64,000 bases of DNA from Streptomyces glaucescens (lineage in GTDB: Bacteria > Actinomycetota > Actinomycetes > Streptomycetales > Streptomycetaceae): positions 6,304,501 to 6,368,500 of the forward strand of contig NZ_CP009438.1 of the NCBI RefSeq assembly GCF_000761215.1. The letters are read 5' to 3'. Shown piece by piece: positions 34,052 through 41,288 of this stretch. The notes below the pieces were generated by a model that was given only the letters and a program-made list of their open reading frames with translations, was not told where the DNA came from and ran no database searches. Position 1 is the stretch's first letter; each line of letters starts with the position of its first letter. The position numbers and the translations under genes are program-made.

Positions 34052-34762
34052 ATGGAGCAGTCAGGCACTACGGCCCTCCTGCAGGGCGCGGTGCAGGATC
34101 TCGCATCCGGTGTGGTCTCCGCCCTCCGTGGCGGAGACCACGTCACCGTGTCCGCGGCCATCGGCGAGGACACCCCCACGGCGAACCTCGTCCTGCCGGC
34201 CGTCCGCGTGCTCGGCGCGGACCTGCTGCTGCCGCGGGTCCTCTTCCGCAGCCAGCCGGACCTGGCGGAACTCGCCGTGTTCCGCAAAGCCGTCGACGCC
34301 TTCCCGGCCCGCGCCGACGCCGCCCCCGCCGTGCGGTGGAGCCACTGGGCCATGCGTCGTACCCTGCGCCGCTTCGAGGCCGCCCCGGACGGCGCACCCG
34401 GGCAGGACACCGCGGCGGACCTCGGCACCGACTGGCTGGAGGGAGCCGGCTGGCAGTACCTGACCCAGCAACTGGCGGTCCTGGCCGCACTCGCCGTCCC
34501 CGGCGAGGACGGCCCCGTCACCGAGGTGGCACGGAGCCGCCCGGTCGACGTGGCGCGGGGATTCGTCCGCGCGGTGCGCCGCCGGGACTGGCAGCAGGCC
34601 GCCGGCGCCGGACGCTGGCTCACCCTGCTCGACGGGGTGCCGGCCGAGCTGGGCCTGGAGACCGGCCTGGACTTCGTGGAGCTGATGGGCGGCGGCGATC
34701 CGCGGGTCGCCCTCCAGATCCAGGCCGCCCGGGTGATGCGCGCGGCCGGAGCCGTCGTATGA
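34052..34762 (+). CDS. Unknown protein of the small-peptide operon
   Basis: I do not recognise this 236-residue protein. It has no signal peptide or membrane segment and is mainly helical and Ala/Leu/Arg-rich, with blocks such as NLVLPAVRVLGADLLLPRVLF, LEGAGWQYLTQQLAVLAAL and the C-terminal LGLETGLDFVELMGGGDPR. The repeated short helices could form a helical-repeat or toroid fold related to the next two proteins, although their signature FHLTDWG is absent. It starts 22 bp after the peptide gene, and its stop overlaps the next start (ATGA). Its position directly after the peptide suggests it binds, processes or matures it, which is inference. Confidence 0.75.
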   Translation: MEQSGTTALLQGAVQDLASGVVSALRGGDHVTVSAAIGEDTPTANLVLPAVRVLGADLLLPRVLFRSQPDLAELAVFRKAVDAFPARADAAPAVRWSHWAMRRTLRRFEAAPDGAPGQDTAADLGTDWLEGAGWQYLTQQLAVLAALAVPGEDGPVTEVARSRPVDVARGFVRAVRRRDWQQAAGAGRWLTLLDGVPAELGLETGLDFVELMGGGDPRVALQIQAARVMRAAGAVV

Positions 34763-35754
34763 CCGCCGTGGACGTACGGGAGATCCGCGAGACGGGGTCC
34801 GCCGCGCTCGCGTGGCTGTCCGCGCGCCGCGGCGACTTCGCCCTCGGCGACGACGCCCTCACCGCCGAGGGCCAGGTGAACTCCACCTGGAAACCACTCG
34901 GCGAACTCGCGCAGGTGTGCTCCTCCGTACGGCTGCGCACCCCGCCGTCGGACCCGCTGCACGACCGCGCCGGCGAACTGCTGGACTTCGCCTGGCGGCA
35001 GACCGGCCACGGGGAGATGTTCCTGAGCCTGCAGCGGCTGGAGCCGTTCGCCACCTACCCGCTGGAGGTGTACTCCGTCTTCGCCGCGGCCGGACTGCGC
35101 CACCCCGGATACGAGGCCGCCGCCGCCACGGTGGCCCGCGGCCGCGGCTGGCGGCTCACCGAGCAGGAGCCCACCCGCCGGCTCGGCGTGCTGCGCGCCG
35201 AGCGGCGCAGCGGCATCCAGCGGCCGGAGGACCCCGCGCAGGTACTGCGCGCCACCTGGCTGGGCGGCCTGGCCGAACCCTGGGCCTTCGAGCGCTCCGC
35301 GGGCTACTCGCTCACCCACGTGGTGTTCCACCTCACCGACTGGGGCCGCGACCCCGACGGCGTGCCGCCGGACCTGGCCGGCTACCTGGCCGACTGGCTG
35401 CCCCCCTGGCTCGACACCTGCCTGGACGCCGGTCTGTGGGACCTGGGCTGCGAGCTGCTGGTCGTCGCGGCCAGCCTCCCCGAACCGCCCGACCCCGCGC
35501 TGCTGCGCGACTCCTGGACCCGGATCGCGGCGGCCCGCTACGACTCGGGCGCGCTGCCCGAGGAGGAGCCCGAGCGCGGCGCGGACGGCACCAGGGGCCC
35601 GGAGCCCGACTTCCTGCACTGCTACCACTCCACCCTGATGGCCGTCTTCGCGGCGGCCGTGACCCTGGCGCGCCTCACCGGAGACGGCGGGCCCGACGGT
35701 CACCGGTCCGGCACCCCCCTCCGCCGGCGGGGCGGACAAGGAGCGGCCCGATGA
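34759..35754 (+). CDS. Helical protein, first of two paralogues (DUF6895-like)
   Basis: The 331-residue soluble protein has no signal peptide. It shares with the next gene product a distinctive block: LTHVVFHLTDWG, then PPxLAGYLAxWLPxWLD, then WDLxxELLVVxAxLP, plus the earlier EVYxxxxxxG region and a C-terminal CYHSTLMAVFAAA matching VYHPTLVAAFASV. The pattern of short helices ending in conserved Asp-Trp and His residues recalls alpha/alpha-toroid proteins (squalene-cyclase or LanC-like folds), but I cannot show that. From memory this resembles the uncharacterised DUF6895 family. A Cys in ELGCELLVV-like context (residue about 234) is not shared by the paralogue. It is coupled by 4-bp overlaps on both sides. 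Confidence 0.78.
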   Translation: MTAVDVREIRETGSAALAWLSARRGDFALGDDALTAEGQVNSTWKPLGELAQVCSSVRLRTPPSDPLHDRAGELLDFAWRQTGHGEMFLSLQRLEPFATYPLEVYSVFAAAGLRHPGYEAAAATVARGRGWRLTEQEPTRRLGVLRAERRSGIQRPEDPAQVLRATWLGGLAEPWAFERSAGYSLTHVVFHLTDWGRDPDGVPPDLAGYLADWLPPWLDTCLDAGLWDLGCELLVVAASLPEPPDPALLRDSWTRIAAARYDSGALPEEEPERGADGTRGPEPDFLHCYHSTLMAVFAAAVTLARLTGDGGPDGHRSGTPLRRRGGQGAAR

Positions 35755-36671
35755 CTTCCACCCGTCTCATCCACACCGTCGGCGTGCGCGCCATGGAATG
35801 GCTCTGGGCGCACCGCGACCAGTTCCGCCTGGAACTCGACGTCGACCCCGAGGTCGGGTTCCTGGAGCGGTTCAAGCCGGTCGGCGAGCTGGCCCTGATC
35901 TGCAAGGTGCTGCTGCGCGAGGGGGTCGCCGGGTCGCGGCAGGCCGAGCTGGCGCGCCGGCTGATCGACCACACCTGGCGCGACACCCTCGACGGCGGGC
36001 ACATGCTGGTGCGCGGGCAGCGCGTCGAGCCGATGTCGCCCATCCCGTTCGAGGTGTACCTCGCCTACAAGGAACTCGGCTACAGCCAGCCCGAGCTGGA
36101 GCGCGCCACCGTCCTCAACCAGCGGCTGGAGAGCTGGACGTCCTGCGAGGTCACCCCGACCCGCCGCCTCGGCTTGTCCGCGTTCCAGCGCCGCTTCGGG
36201 CTCGTGCCGCGCCCGCCCGAGGCCGACCTGGTCGACACCACCTGGCTGGCCCGCACCCCGGAACCCTGGACGGTCACCGCGCGCATCGCCTACGACGTCA
36301 CCCACACGGTGTTCCACCTCACCGACTGGGGCGAGCGCGTCGAGAAACTGCCGCCCCGGCTCGCCGGCTACCTCGCCACCTGGCTGCCGGTCTGGCTCGA
36401 CGACTGGCTGGACCTGGCACGCTGGGACCTGCTGGGTGAGCTCCTGGTGGTCGACGCCTGCCTGCCCCGCCCCACCTTCGACGAGCGGGCCTGGGAGGGC
36501 TTCGCCGCCGCCCAGCAGCCCGACGGCGCCATGCCCGCCGTACGGTCCATGCCGGAGGGCGATCCGGACGAGGTGTTCGACGTCGTCTACCACCCGACGC
36601 TGGTCGCCGCCTTCGCCTCCGTCATGGCGACGTCCCGCGTCCTCACCGAACTGGCGCACACCCCTTCATGA
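35751..36671 (+). CDS. Helical protein, second of two paralogues (DUF6895-like)
   Basis: The 306-residue product aligns by eye with the preceding protein: EWLWAHRDQFRLELDV versus AWLSARRGDFALGDDA, DGGHMLVRGQRVEPMSPIPFEVY versus GEMFLSLQRLEPFATYPLEVY (quoted in part), THTVFHLTDWGERVE versus THVVFHLTDWGRDP, and a matching C-terminus. Tandem duplication followed by divergence is the clear reading, perhaps giving a heterodimer. There is no signal peptide or membrane segment. Candidate functional residues are the His, Asp and Trp of VFHLTDWG and the His of VYHPTL. Its biochemical role is unknown. It overlaps the previous gene and the hydrolase gene by 4 bp each. Confidence 0.78.
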   Translation: MTSTRLIHTVGVRAMEWLWAHRDQFRLELDVDPEVGFLERFKPVGELALICKVLLREGVAGSRQAELARRLIDHTWRDTLDGGHMLVRGQRVEPMSPIPFEVYLAYKELGYSQPELERATVLNQRLESWTSCEVTPTRRLGLSAFQRRFGLVPRPPEADLVDTTWLARTPEPWTVTARIAYDVTHTVFHLTDWGERVEKLPPRLAGYLATWLPVWLDDWLDLARWDLLGELLVVDACLPRPTFDERAWEGFAAAQQPDGAMPAVRSMPEGDPDEVFDVVYHPTLVAAFASVMATSRVLTELAHTPS

Positions 36672-37789
36672 GCGACCGCACCACGCCCTGGCCGGGCGAC
36701 CCCGCCGGGCCGGACCCCGCCCCGCCCGCGCGGCCGGCCGCCGGCCCGGCACCCGCCGCCGCGCCGTCCGACGCGCGACTGCGCCGGCGGCTGGCGGCGG
36801 CGGTCGACGCCGTCGACGCCCCCGACGCCGTCTTCGCCGTCTCCCGCGGGGGGCGCCGCGTCGTGCACTGCGGCGGCACCGCCCCACCCCCGCCCGTGCC
36901 CCGGGACGAGCTGCGCTACGAGATGGGGTCGGCCTCCAAGACGTTCACCGGACTGCTGCTCGCCCGGCTGATCCGGCGCGGTGTGCTGACCGGGGGCGAG
37001 CCGGCCGCCGCCTGCCTGGACCCGGGCCGCCCCGCCGGCACCGACCCGGTGACCCTCGCCCACCTCGTCACCCACACCTCGGGACTGCCCGCCCTCCCGC
37101 GCGACTTCTACGTCCGCGGCCTGCCCGCCTGGCGCACCAACCCCTACGCCCGCTACCCGGCCGACCGGGTGACCGCCGCGTTCCTGCGCTGCCGGCCGCG
37201 GCACCGGCCCGGCACCCGCTGGAACTACTCCAACTTCGGGGTCGCCGTGCTCGGGCACGCCGTCGTGGCGGCGACCGGCACCGCCTGGGAGGACCTGCTC
37301 GCCGCACACCTGCTGCGCCCGCTGGGCCTGCCCGGCACCGGCCTGCGGCCCGAGGACCCGAAGACCGAGGCCACCGGGCACACCGCGGACGGCCGTACAC
37401 CCGTGCCCCCGTTCGACGCCGGCGGCTTCGAGGCGGCCGGCGCGGTCCGCGCCACCCCGCACGACCTGCTGACTTTCCTCGAAGCCCATCTGGACCCGGG
37501 CGCGACTCATTCGGGAGGCCCCGAGGACCTGGCCGCCGCGTTGCGGGCCGTGCGCACACCGGTGCTCCGCCGCGGGCTGGGACACCGGCACGTGCACACC
37601 GTGGCCTGGTTCCGGCACCCGGTCGAGGGCGGCCCCCTGTACTTCCACAGCGGGGCCACCCTCGGTCAGCAGGCGTTCCTCGGCTTCCGGCCCGACACCG
37701 GCACCGCCCTGGCCGCGGTGTGCACCCGGCGCTTCCGGCACCGCGACCCGTTCGTCACCACGGCCTACGGACTCCTCGCGGAGCCGTAG
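36668..37789 (+). CDS. Cytoplasmic beta-lactamase-fold serine hydrolase
   Basis: The 373-residue product belongs to the class C beta-lactamase / D-aminopeptidase / esterase group. EMGSASKTFTGLLLARL contains the SxxK nucleophile pair (Ser-Ala-Ser-Lys), WNYSNFGVAVLG the YxN tyrosine, and YFHSGATLGQQ the HxG element that replaces KTG. All catalytic motifs are intact. No signal peptide or membrane anchor exists; the N-terminus is a Pro/Ala-rich tail of about 40 residues. Family members act as D-peptidases, esterases or transacylases. Being last in the small-peptide operon and cytoplasmic, it could act on the peptide (cleavage, cyclisation or transacylation), not on cell wall. This is inference. 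It converges on the protease gene with a 15-bp gap. Confidence 0.88.
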   Translation: MSDRTTPWPGDPAGPDPAPPARPAAGPAPAAAPSDARLRRRLAAAVDAVDAPDAVFAVSRGGRRVVHCGGTAPPPPVPRDELRYEMGSASKTFTGLLLARLIRRGVLTGGEPAAACLDPGRPAGTDPVTLAHLVTHTSGLPALPRDFYVRGLPAWRTNPYARYPADRVTAAFLRCRPRHRPGTRWNYSNFGVAVLGHAVVAATGTAWEDLLAAHLLRPLGLPGTGLRPEDPKTEATGHTADGRTPVPPFDAGGFEAAGAVRATPHDLLTFLEAHLDPGATHSGGPEDLAAALRAVRTPVLRRGLGHRHVHTVAWFRHPVEGGPLYFHSGATLGQQAFLGFRPDTGTALAAVCTRRFRHRDPFVTTAYGLLAEP

Positions 37790-37804
37790 GCCGCCGCCCC
37801 GCCG

Positions 37805-39178
37805 CTACACCCGCTGCCACAGCGCCGGGGTCGCCTCCGGCGACCACACGCCCTGCGCCTGGTGCGGCTGGAGGCACCGGTAGCGCACCCCGGCGCGCGT
37901 CACCGTGGCACCCGTGTCGTAGACCCGGCCCGTGGCCCAGGTGTCCGCCGTCGTGGTGCCCTGCGGGGCGGGCGCGGCCTGCCCGGACGCCGCCGTCGTC
38001 AGGGTGAGCCCGAAGTCGCTCAGGATCGGGTTCACCGGCTGGTAGAAGGTGGTCCCGCCGCTGGTGCAGTCACCGCTGCCGCCCGAGGTGACCCCCTGTG
38101 CCTGGACGCCCGCGACATACGGGCCCCCGGAGTCGCCGGGCTCCGCGCACACCGTGGTCTGGGTCAGGCCGTCGACCCTGCCCTCGGCGTAGCTGACGCT
38201 GGTGTCGTGCTGCTGGATGGTCCCGCAGTGCCAGCCGGTGGTCGAGCCGGACCGGCACACCGACGCGCCGACGAGTGCCTCGACCGACCCGCCGACCCGC
38301 ACCGTGGTGCCGCCCGCCGCCCTGACGTCGGCGGTCGCGGTCCAGTCGGCGTTGACGGCCACGTACGCCATGTCCTTGCCGGGGAAGGTTGAGGCCTGGA
38401 AGGTGCCCTGGGCGGCCTGGTTGTACCCGGTCGTCCTGGCGCCCGGCCTGCCGCAGTGGCCGGCCGTGACGAAGCCCTGCTGCTGCCCCTGGGTGACGGA
38501 GAAGCCTACGGAGCAGCGGGCGAGGCCGTCGATGTAGAAGGGGTCGCCGCCGGTGAGGTTCGCGAACAGCCGCGGCCGGTTCGTCGTCACGCGGATGCCG
38601 ACCTGATCGGGCCTCAGTCCGGCTGCCTTGACGAAGGCGTCCGCGGCCGACCGGTCCGTGGCCTCCAGCACGACCCGGTTGCCCGGTACGTCGACGTACC
38701 ACAGCGGGGTGTCGCGGGTGTCGGCGAGGATGGCCGTCCTGTCCAGTTGCGCCTTCACCGCGCGCAGCCGGGGCAGGGTGTTCCTGACGACCACGGCCTT
38801 CGCGCCCTCGGCCTCGATGGCCGGCACGCCGTCGGCGCTGGTGGTCGCGACGGTCAGTTCCGCGGAGACCGTGCCGCGCAGCCAGGCACCGGCGAAGCGC
38901 TCGCCCAGGGCGTTGCGGAGCCGGCCCGCGCGTGTGCCGGCCTCCGCCTCGTTGACCAGCCGGTCCTGGGCCTGGCTCCGGGTCAGCCCCAGGTCGCGCT
39001 GGAGCGCGCTGAGTACTTCCGGCGCCGGCTCGTCGGCGCCGAGGGTCTGCGCCGCGGACGAGGCGGACCCGGCGGGCTTCGGCTCGCCCGCCGCGGCCGA
39101 CGGGAGCCCGGCGAGGACCAGCGCGCCGAGCACGGTGACTGCGGCCCGGTGCCGGATGACGGTGTGTCTGTGGGCCAT
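37805..39178 (-). CDS. Secreted chymotrypsin-fold serine protease with chitin-binding domain (SGPC-like)
   Basis: The 457-residue preproprotein has a signal peptide (about 1-32), an alpha-lytic-type pro-region (about 50-195) that assists folding, a mature S1 protease domain starting near LFANLTGGDPFYID, and a short C-terminal CBM5/12-type chitin-binding module (TGRVYDTGATVTRAGVRYRC with WSPEATPALWQRV). The triad is seen in VTAGHCG (His), KDMAYV (Asp) and EPGDSGGPYV (Ser). Cys pairs fit the Streptomyces proteases. This architecture matches S. griseus protease C. It would bind chitin or fungal material and degrade associated protein. GAAGGAGA precedes the ATG by about 9 nt. Transcribed on its own, opposite the peptide operon. 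Confidence 0.95.
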   Translation of the reverse strand: MAHRHTVIRHRAAVTVLGALVLAGLPSAAAGEPKPAGSASSAAQTLGADEPAPEVLSALQRDLGLTRSQAQDRLVNEAEAGTRAGRLRNALGERFAGAWLRGTVSAELTVATTSADGVPAIEAEGAKAVVVRNTLPRLRAVKAQLDRTAILADTRDTPLWYVDVPGNRVVLEATDRSAADAFVKAAGLRPDQVGIRVTTNRPRLFANLTGGDPFYIDGLARCSVGFSVTQGQQQGFVTAGHCGRPGARTTGYNQAAQGTFQASTFPGKDMAYVAVNADWTATADVRAAGGTTVRVGGSVEALVGASVCRSGSTTGWHCGTIQQHDTSVSYAEGRVDGLTQTTVCAEPGDSGGPYVAGVQAQGVTSGGSGDCTSGGTTFYQPVNPILSDFGLTLTTAASGQAAPAPQGTTTADTWATGRVYDTGATVTRAGVRYRCLQPHQAQGVWSPEATPALWQRV

Positions 39179-39428
39179 GCGGCCTGTCTCCTTCGCTCAG
39201 GGGGAAGCTGCCGTGAGCTTTGAGCCTTGCCGCAATCGGCCCCCCGCTATGTCGCCGGCGGCGGGCTTACGCCGCTTTCGGTGACGCGGTGGGGCGCCAT
39301 GTGCAGTACTCGGCGCCTGGGGCGCCGCGCCCGGCGCACCGGGCCGGGGTGCCGGGCCCGACGCGCCGGGCCCGGGGTGCCGTGCGCCGGGCGCGGGCCG
39401 CGGGGGCACGGCGCGGGTCTCGGCGCTT
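39179..39428 (-). other. Hairpin-rich gap between phosphatase and protease genes
   Basis: Repeated GC-rich segments such as CCGGGCCC/GGGCCCGG and GTGCCG copies between about 39310 and 39415 can form several stem-loops, which could end phosphatase transcription before the protease promoter. I see no gene here. The protease ribosome site is within the first 20 bp. Confidence 0.45.
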
Positions 39429-41093
39429 TCACGCCGGTTTCAGGCCGGGAGCACCCGCCTCGGTGACGAAGGACGCCGCCGTCGTGACGGGCGCGCCGGG
39501 GGTGGTCACGGCGGAGACGGTCCGGAAGTCCGACCGGGCCGCCTCCCGGTCCAGCTCCATCCGGAGGTAGCCGCGTCTGCCGTTGTAGAACTTCATGTGC
39601 GGGTTGGCCCGCAGGTGCGCCTCCCAGTTGACCGGCTTGTCCGCGCCGTCCTTGCCGCTGGTGATGGAGGTGCAAGCGAGTTCGGTGCCGAGGTTCGCGG
39701 ACGCCGGGTCGTCGAAGTCGTCCTTGATGTCGAGGGCGTAGCCCACGTGGACGTCGCCGGTGAGGACGATCCAGTTGGTGAGGCCGGCCGCCTTCGCGCC
39801 GGCGACGACCCGGTCGCGTGAGGCGCGGTAGCCGTCCCAGGCGTCCATCGACACCTTCGGCGGATCGGTGACGTCGAAGTTGCGCTGGCAGAAGAGCACC
39901 TGCTGCGGCATCAGGTTCCACACCGCGTTCGAGGCCTGCCAGCCCTCGATCAGCCAGCGTTCCTGCGCGTCGCCGGTGAGGGTGCGGGCCGGGTCGTCCG
40001 ACTCGGGGCCCGGGACGTGGGGGCGGTCGCCGTAGGCCTGGTCGGAGCGGTACTGCCGGGTGTCGAGCACGTCGAACTGGGAGAGGTCGCCCCAGTGCAG
40101 CCGGCGGTACAGCCGGGCGTCCGGCCCCTGGGGGAGCTGGGCGGCGCGCAGCGGCTGGTTCTCCCAGTAGGCGCGGTAGGCGGCGGCCCGGCGCACCAGG
40201 AACTCCTCCGGCGGCACGTCGTTCTCCGGGATCGCGCCCGCGTAGTTGTTCTCGGTCTCGTGGTCGTCCCAGGCGACGACGAAGGGGTGCGTGGCGTGCG
40301 CCGCCTGGAGGTCCGCGTCGCTCCGGTACAGGGCGTACCGCATCCGGTAGTCCGTGAGGGTCATCGTCTCCCGGTCGAAGGCGTCGGGCAGCGTGCCCGC
40401 GGCGTACCCGCGTTCGCCGCCGGCCGAGTTCACCGGGTACTCGTACAGGTAGTCCCCGAGGTGGAAGACCAGGTCGACGTCCTCCTGGGCCAGGTGCCGG
40501 TAGGCGGTGTAGTAGCCGTCGTGGTAGGCCTGGCAGGCGACGGCCGCGAGCCGCAGGGACGAGACGCTGCTGCCGTCGGCGGGCGCGGTACGGGTGCGGC
40601 CCTCGGGACTGACCCAGGTGCCGACGCTGAACCGGTAGTAGTACGTGGTGTCGGGGCTGAGACCCTGGACGTCGACGTGCACGCTGTGCGCGTACTCCGG
40701 GTGGGCCAGGGCGACGCCGCTGCTCACCACGACGACGAACAACTCGTCGAGGGCCACCTCCCAGTTCACGTCCACCTGCTCCTGGCCCAGTCCGCCGTCC
40801 GGTTCGTACGGCGCGGGGGCGAGCCGTGTCCACAGGACCACCGCGTCGGGCAGCGGATCGCCGGAGGCGACGCCCAGCGTGAACGGGTTCTCGGTGATCC
40901 GGCGGGCATCGAGCCGGGGCGCGGCCATCGCGCCGCGGGCGGGCAGGCCGGTGCCGAAGGCGAGCGCGGTGGCCGCCGCGGCGATGGTGAAGAAGCGGCG
41001 GCGGGCCAGGTGCGGGGCCGCGGCGCGCCACACGGCGTCGACGCGGGCGGAAGGCAGCTCGGGCAGGCCCGTGCCACGGCCGGTGGGCGCCAT
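39429..41093 (-). CDS. PhoD-type alkaline phosphatase/phosphodiesterase, Tat-exported
   Basis: The 554-residue protein begins with a twin-arginine leader (RRRFFTIAAAATALAFGTGL). The PhoD N-terminal domain follows (GVASGDPLPDAVVLWTRL), then the metallophosphatase core with HLGDYLYEY, VAWDDHETENN and LTGDVHVGYA, which carry Asp, His and Asn metal ligands. PhoD enzymes release phosphate from mono- and diesters outside the cell using Fe and Ca and belong to the phosphate-starvation response. The ATG at 41093 has GAGAGGA about 8 nt upstream. No obvious PHO box is visible, although a 22-bp-spaced direct repeat lies just upstream (separate entry). It is divergent from the nickel operon. Confidence 0.94.
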   Translation of the reverse strand: MAPTGRGTGLPELPSARVDAVWRAAAPHLARRRFFTIAAAATALAFGTGLPARGAMAAPRLDARRITENPFTLGVASGDPLPDAVVLWTRLAPAPYEPDGGLGQEQVDVNWEVALDELFVVVVSSGVALAHPEYAHSVHVDVQGLSPDTTYYYRFSVGTWVSPEGRTRTAPADGSSVSSLRLAAVACQAYHDGYYTAYRHLAQEDVDLVFHLGDYLYEYPVNSAGGERGYAAGTLPDAFDRETMTLTDYRMRYALYRSDADLQAAHATHPFVVAWDDHETENNYAGAIPENDVPPEEFLVRRAAAYRAYWENQPLRAAQLPQGPDARLYRRLHWGDLSQFDVLDTRQYRSDQAYGDRPHVPGPESDDPARTLTGDAQERWLIEGWQASNAVWNLMPQQVLFCQRNFDVTDPPKVSMDAWDGYRASRDRVVAGAKAAGLTNWIVLTGDVHVGYALDIKDDFDDPASANLGTELACTSITSGKDGADKPVNWEAHLRANPHMKFYNGRRGYLRMELDREAARSDFRTVSAVTTPGAPVTTAASFVTEAGAPGLKPA

Positions 41094-41116
41094 CTGATGT
41101 CCTCTCAGTCACACGG

Positions 41117-41147
41117 AATACGCATGCTAAGCAGACAAAATACGCAT
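41117..41147 (-). repeat. Direct repeat AATACGCAT upstream of the PhoD gene
   Basis: AATACGCAT occurs at 41117-41125 and 41139-41147, exactly 22 bp apart (two helical turns), inside an AT-rich patch 24-54 bp before the phosphatase start. Spacing of 22 bp is twice the 11-bp unit of Streptomyces PHO boxes, but the sequence does not match the PHO consensus I know. It may be an activator or repressor site. Confidence 0.5.
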
Positions 41148-41238
41148 TCGGCGTGCGCCTTGCGGGGACGTCACACGGGGGACGTACAGGGTGATCCGGC
41201 CACCCCGACTGGTGTTCGGCCACCTCGGTGACCTTTAA

Positions 41239-41255
41239 TTGCCAGTGCTATGCAA
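41239..41255 (+). promoter_or_regulatory. Nur (nickel-responsive Fur-family repressor) box of the nik operon
   Basis: TTGCCAGTGCTATGCAA fits the Nur-box consensus described in S. coelicolor, tTGCaa-N5-ttGCAA, with TTGCCA, five bases and ATGCAA. It stands 33 bp before the start of the solute-binding lipoprotein, so it would cover the promoter and silence the operon when nickel is plentiful. A second, larger inverted repeat (TTGCCAG 41239-41245 / CTGGCAA 41266-41272) overlaps it. Confidence 0.7.
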
Positions 41256-41288
41256 CAACGAGAATCTGGCAACAAGGGTGGGAGAGAG

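Noticed and set aside
41250..41288. Start of nikA at the ATG at 41250
   Set aside because: That codon lies inside the Nur box and lacks a ribosome site; ATG 41289 has GGGAGAG upstream and gives a normal lipoprotein leader.
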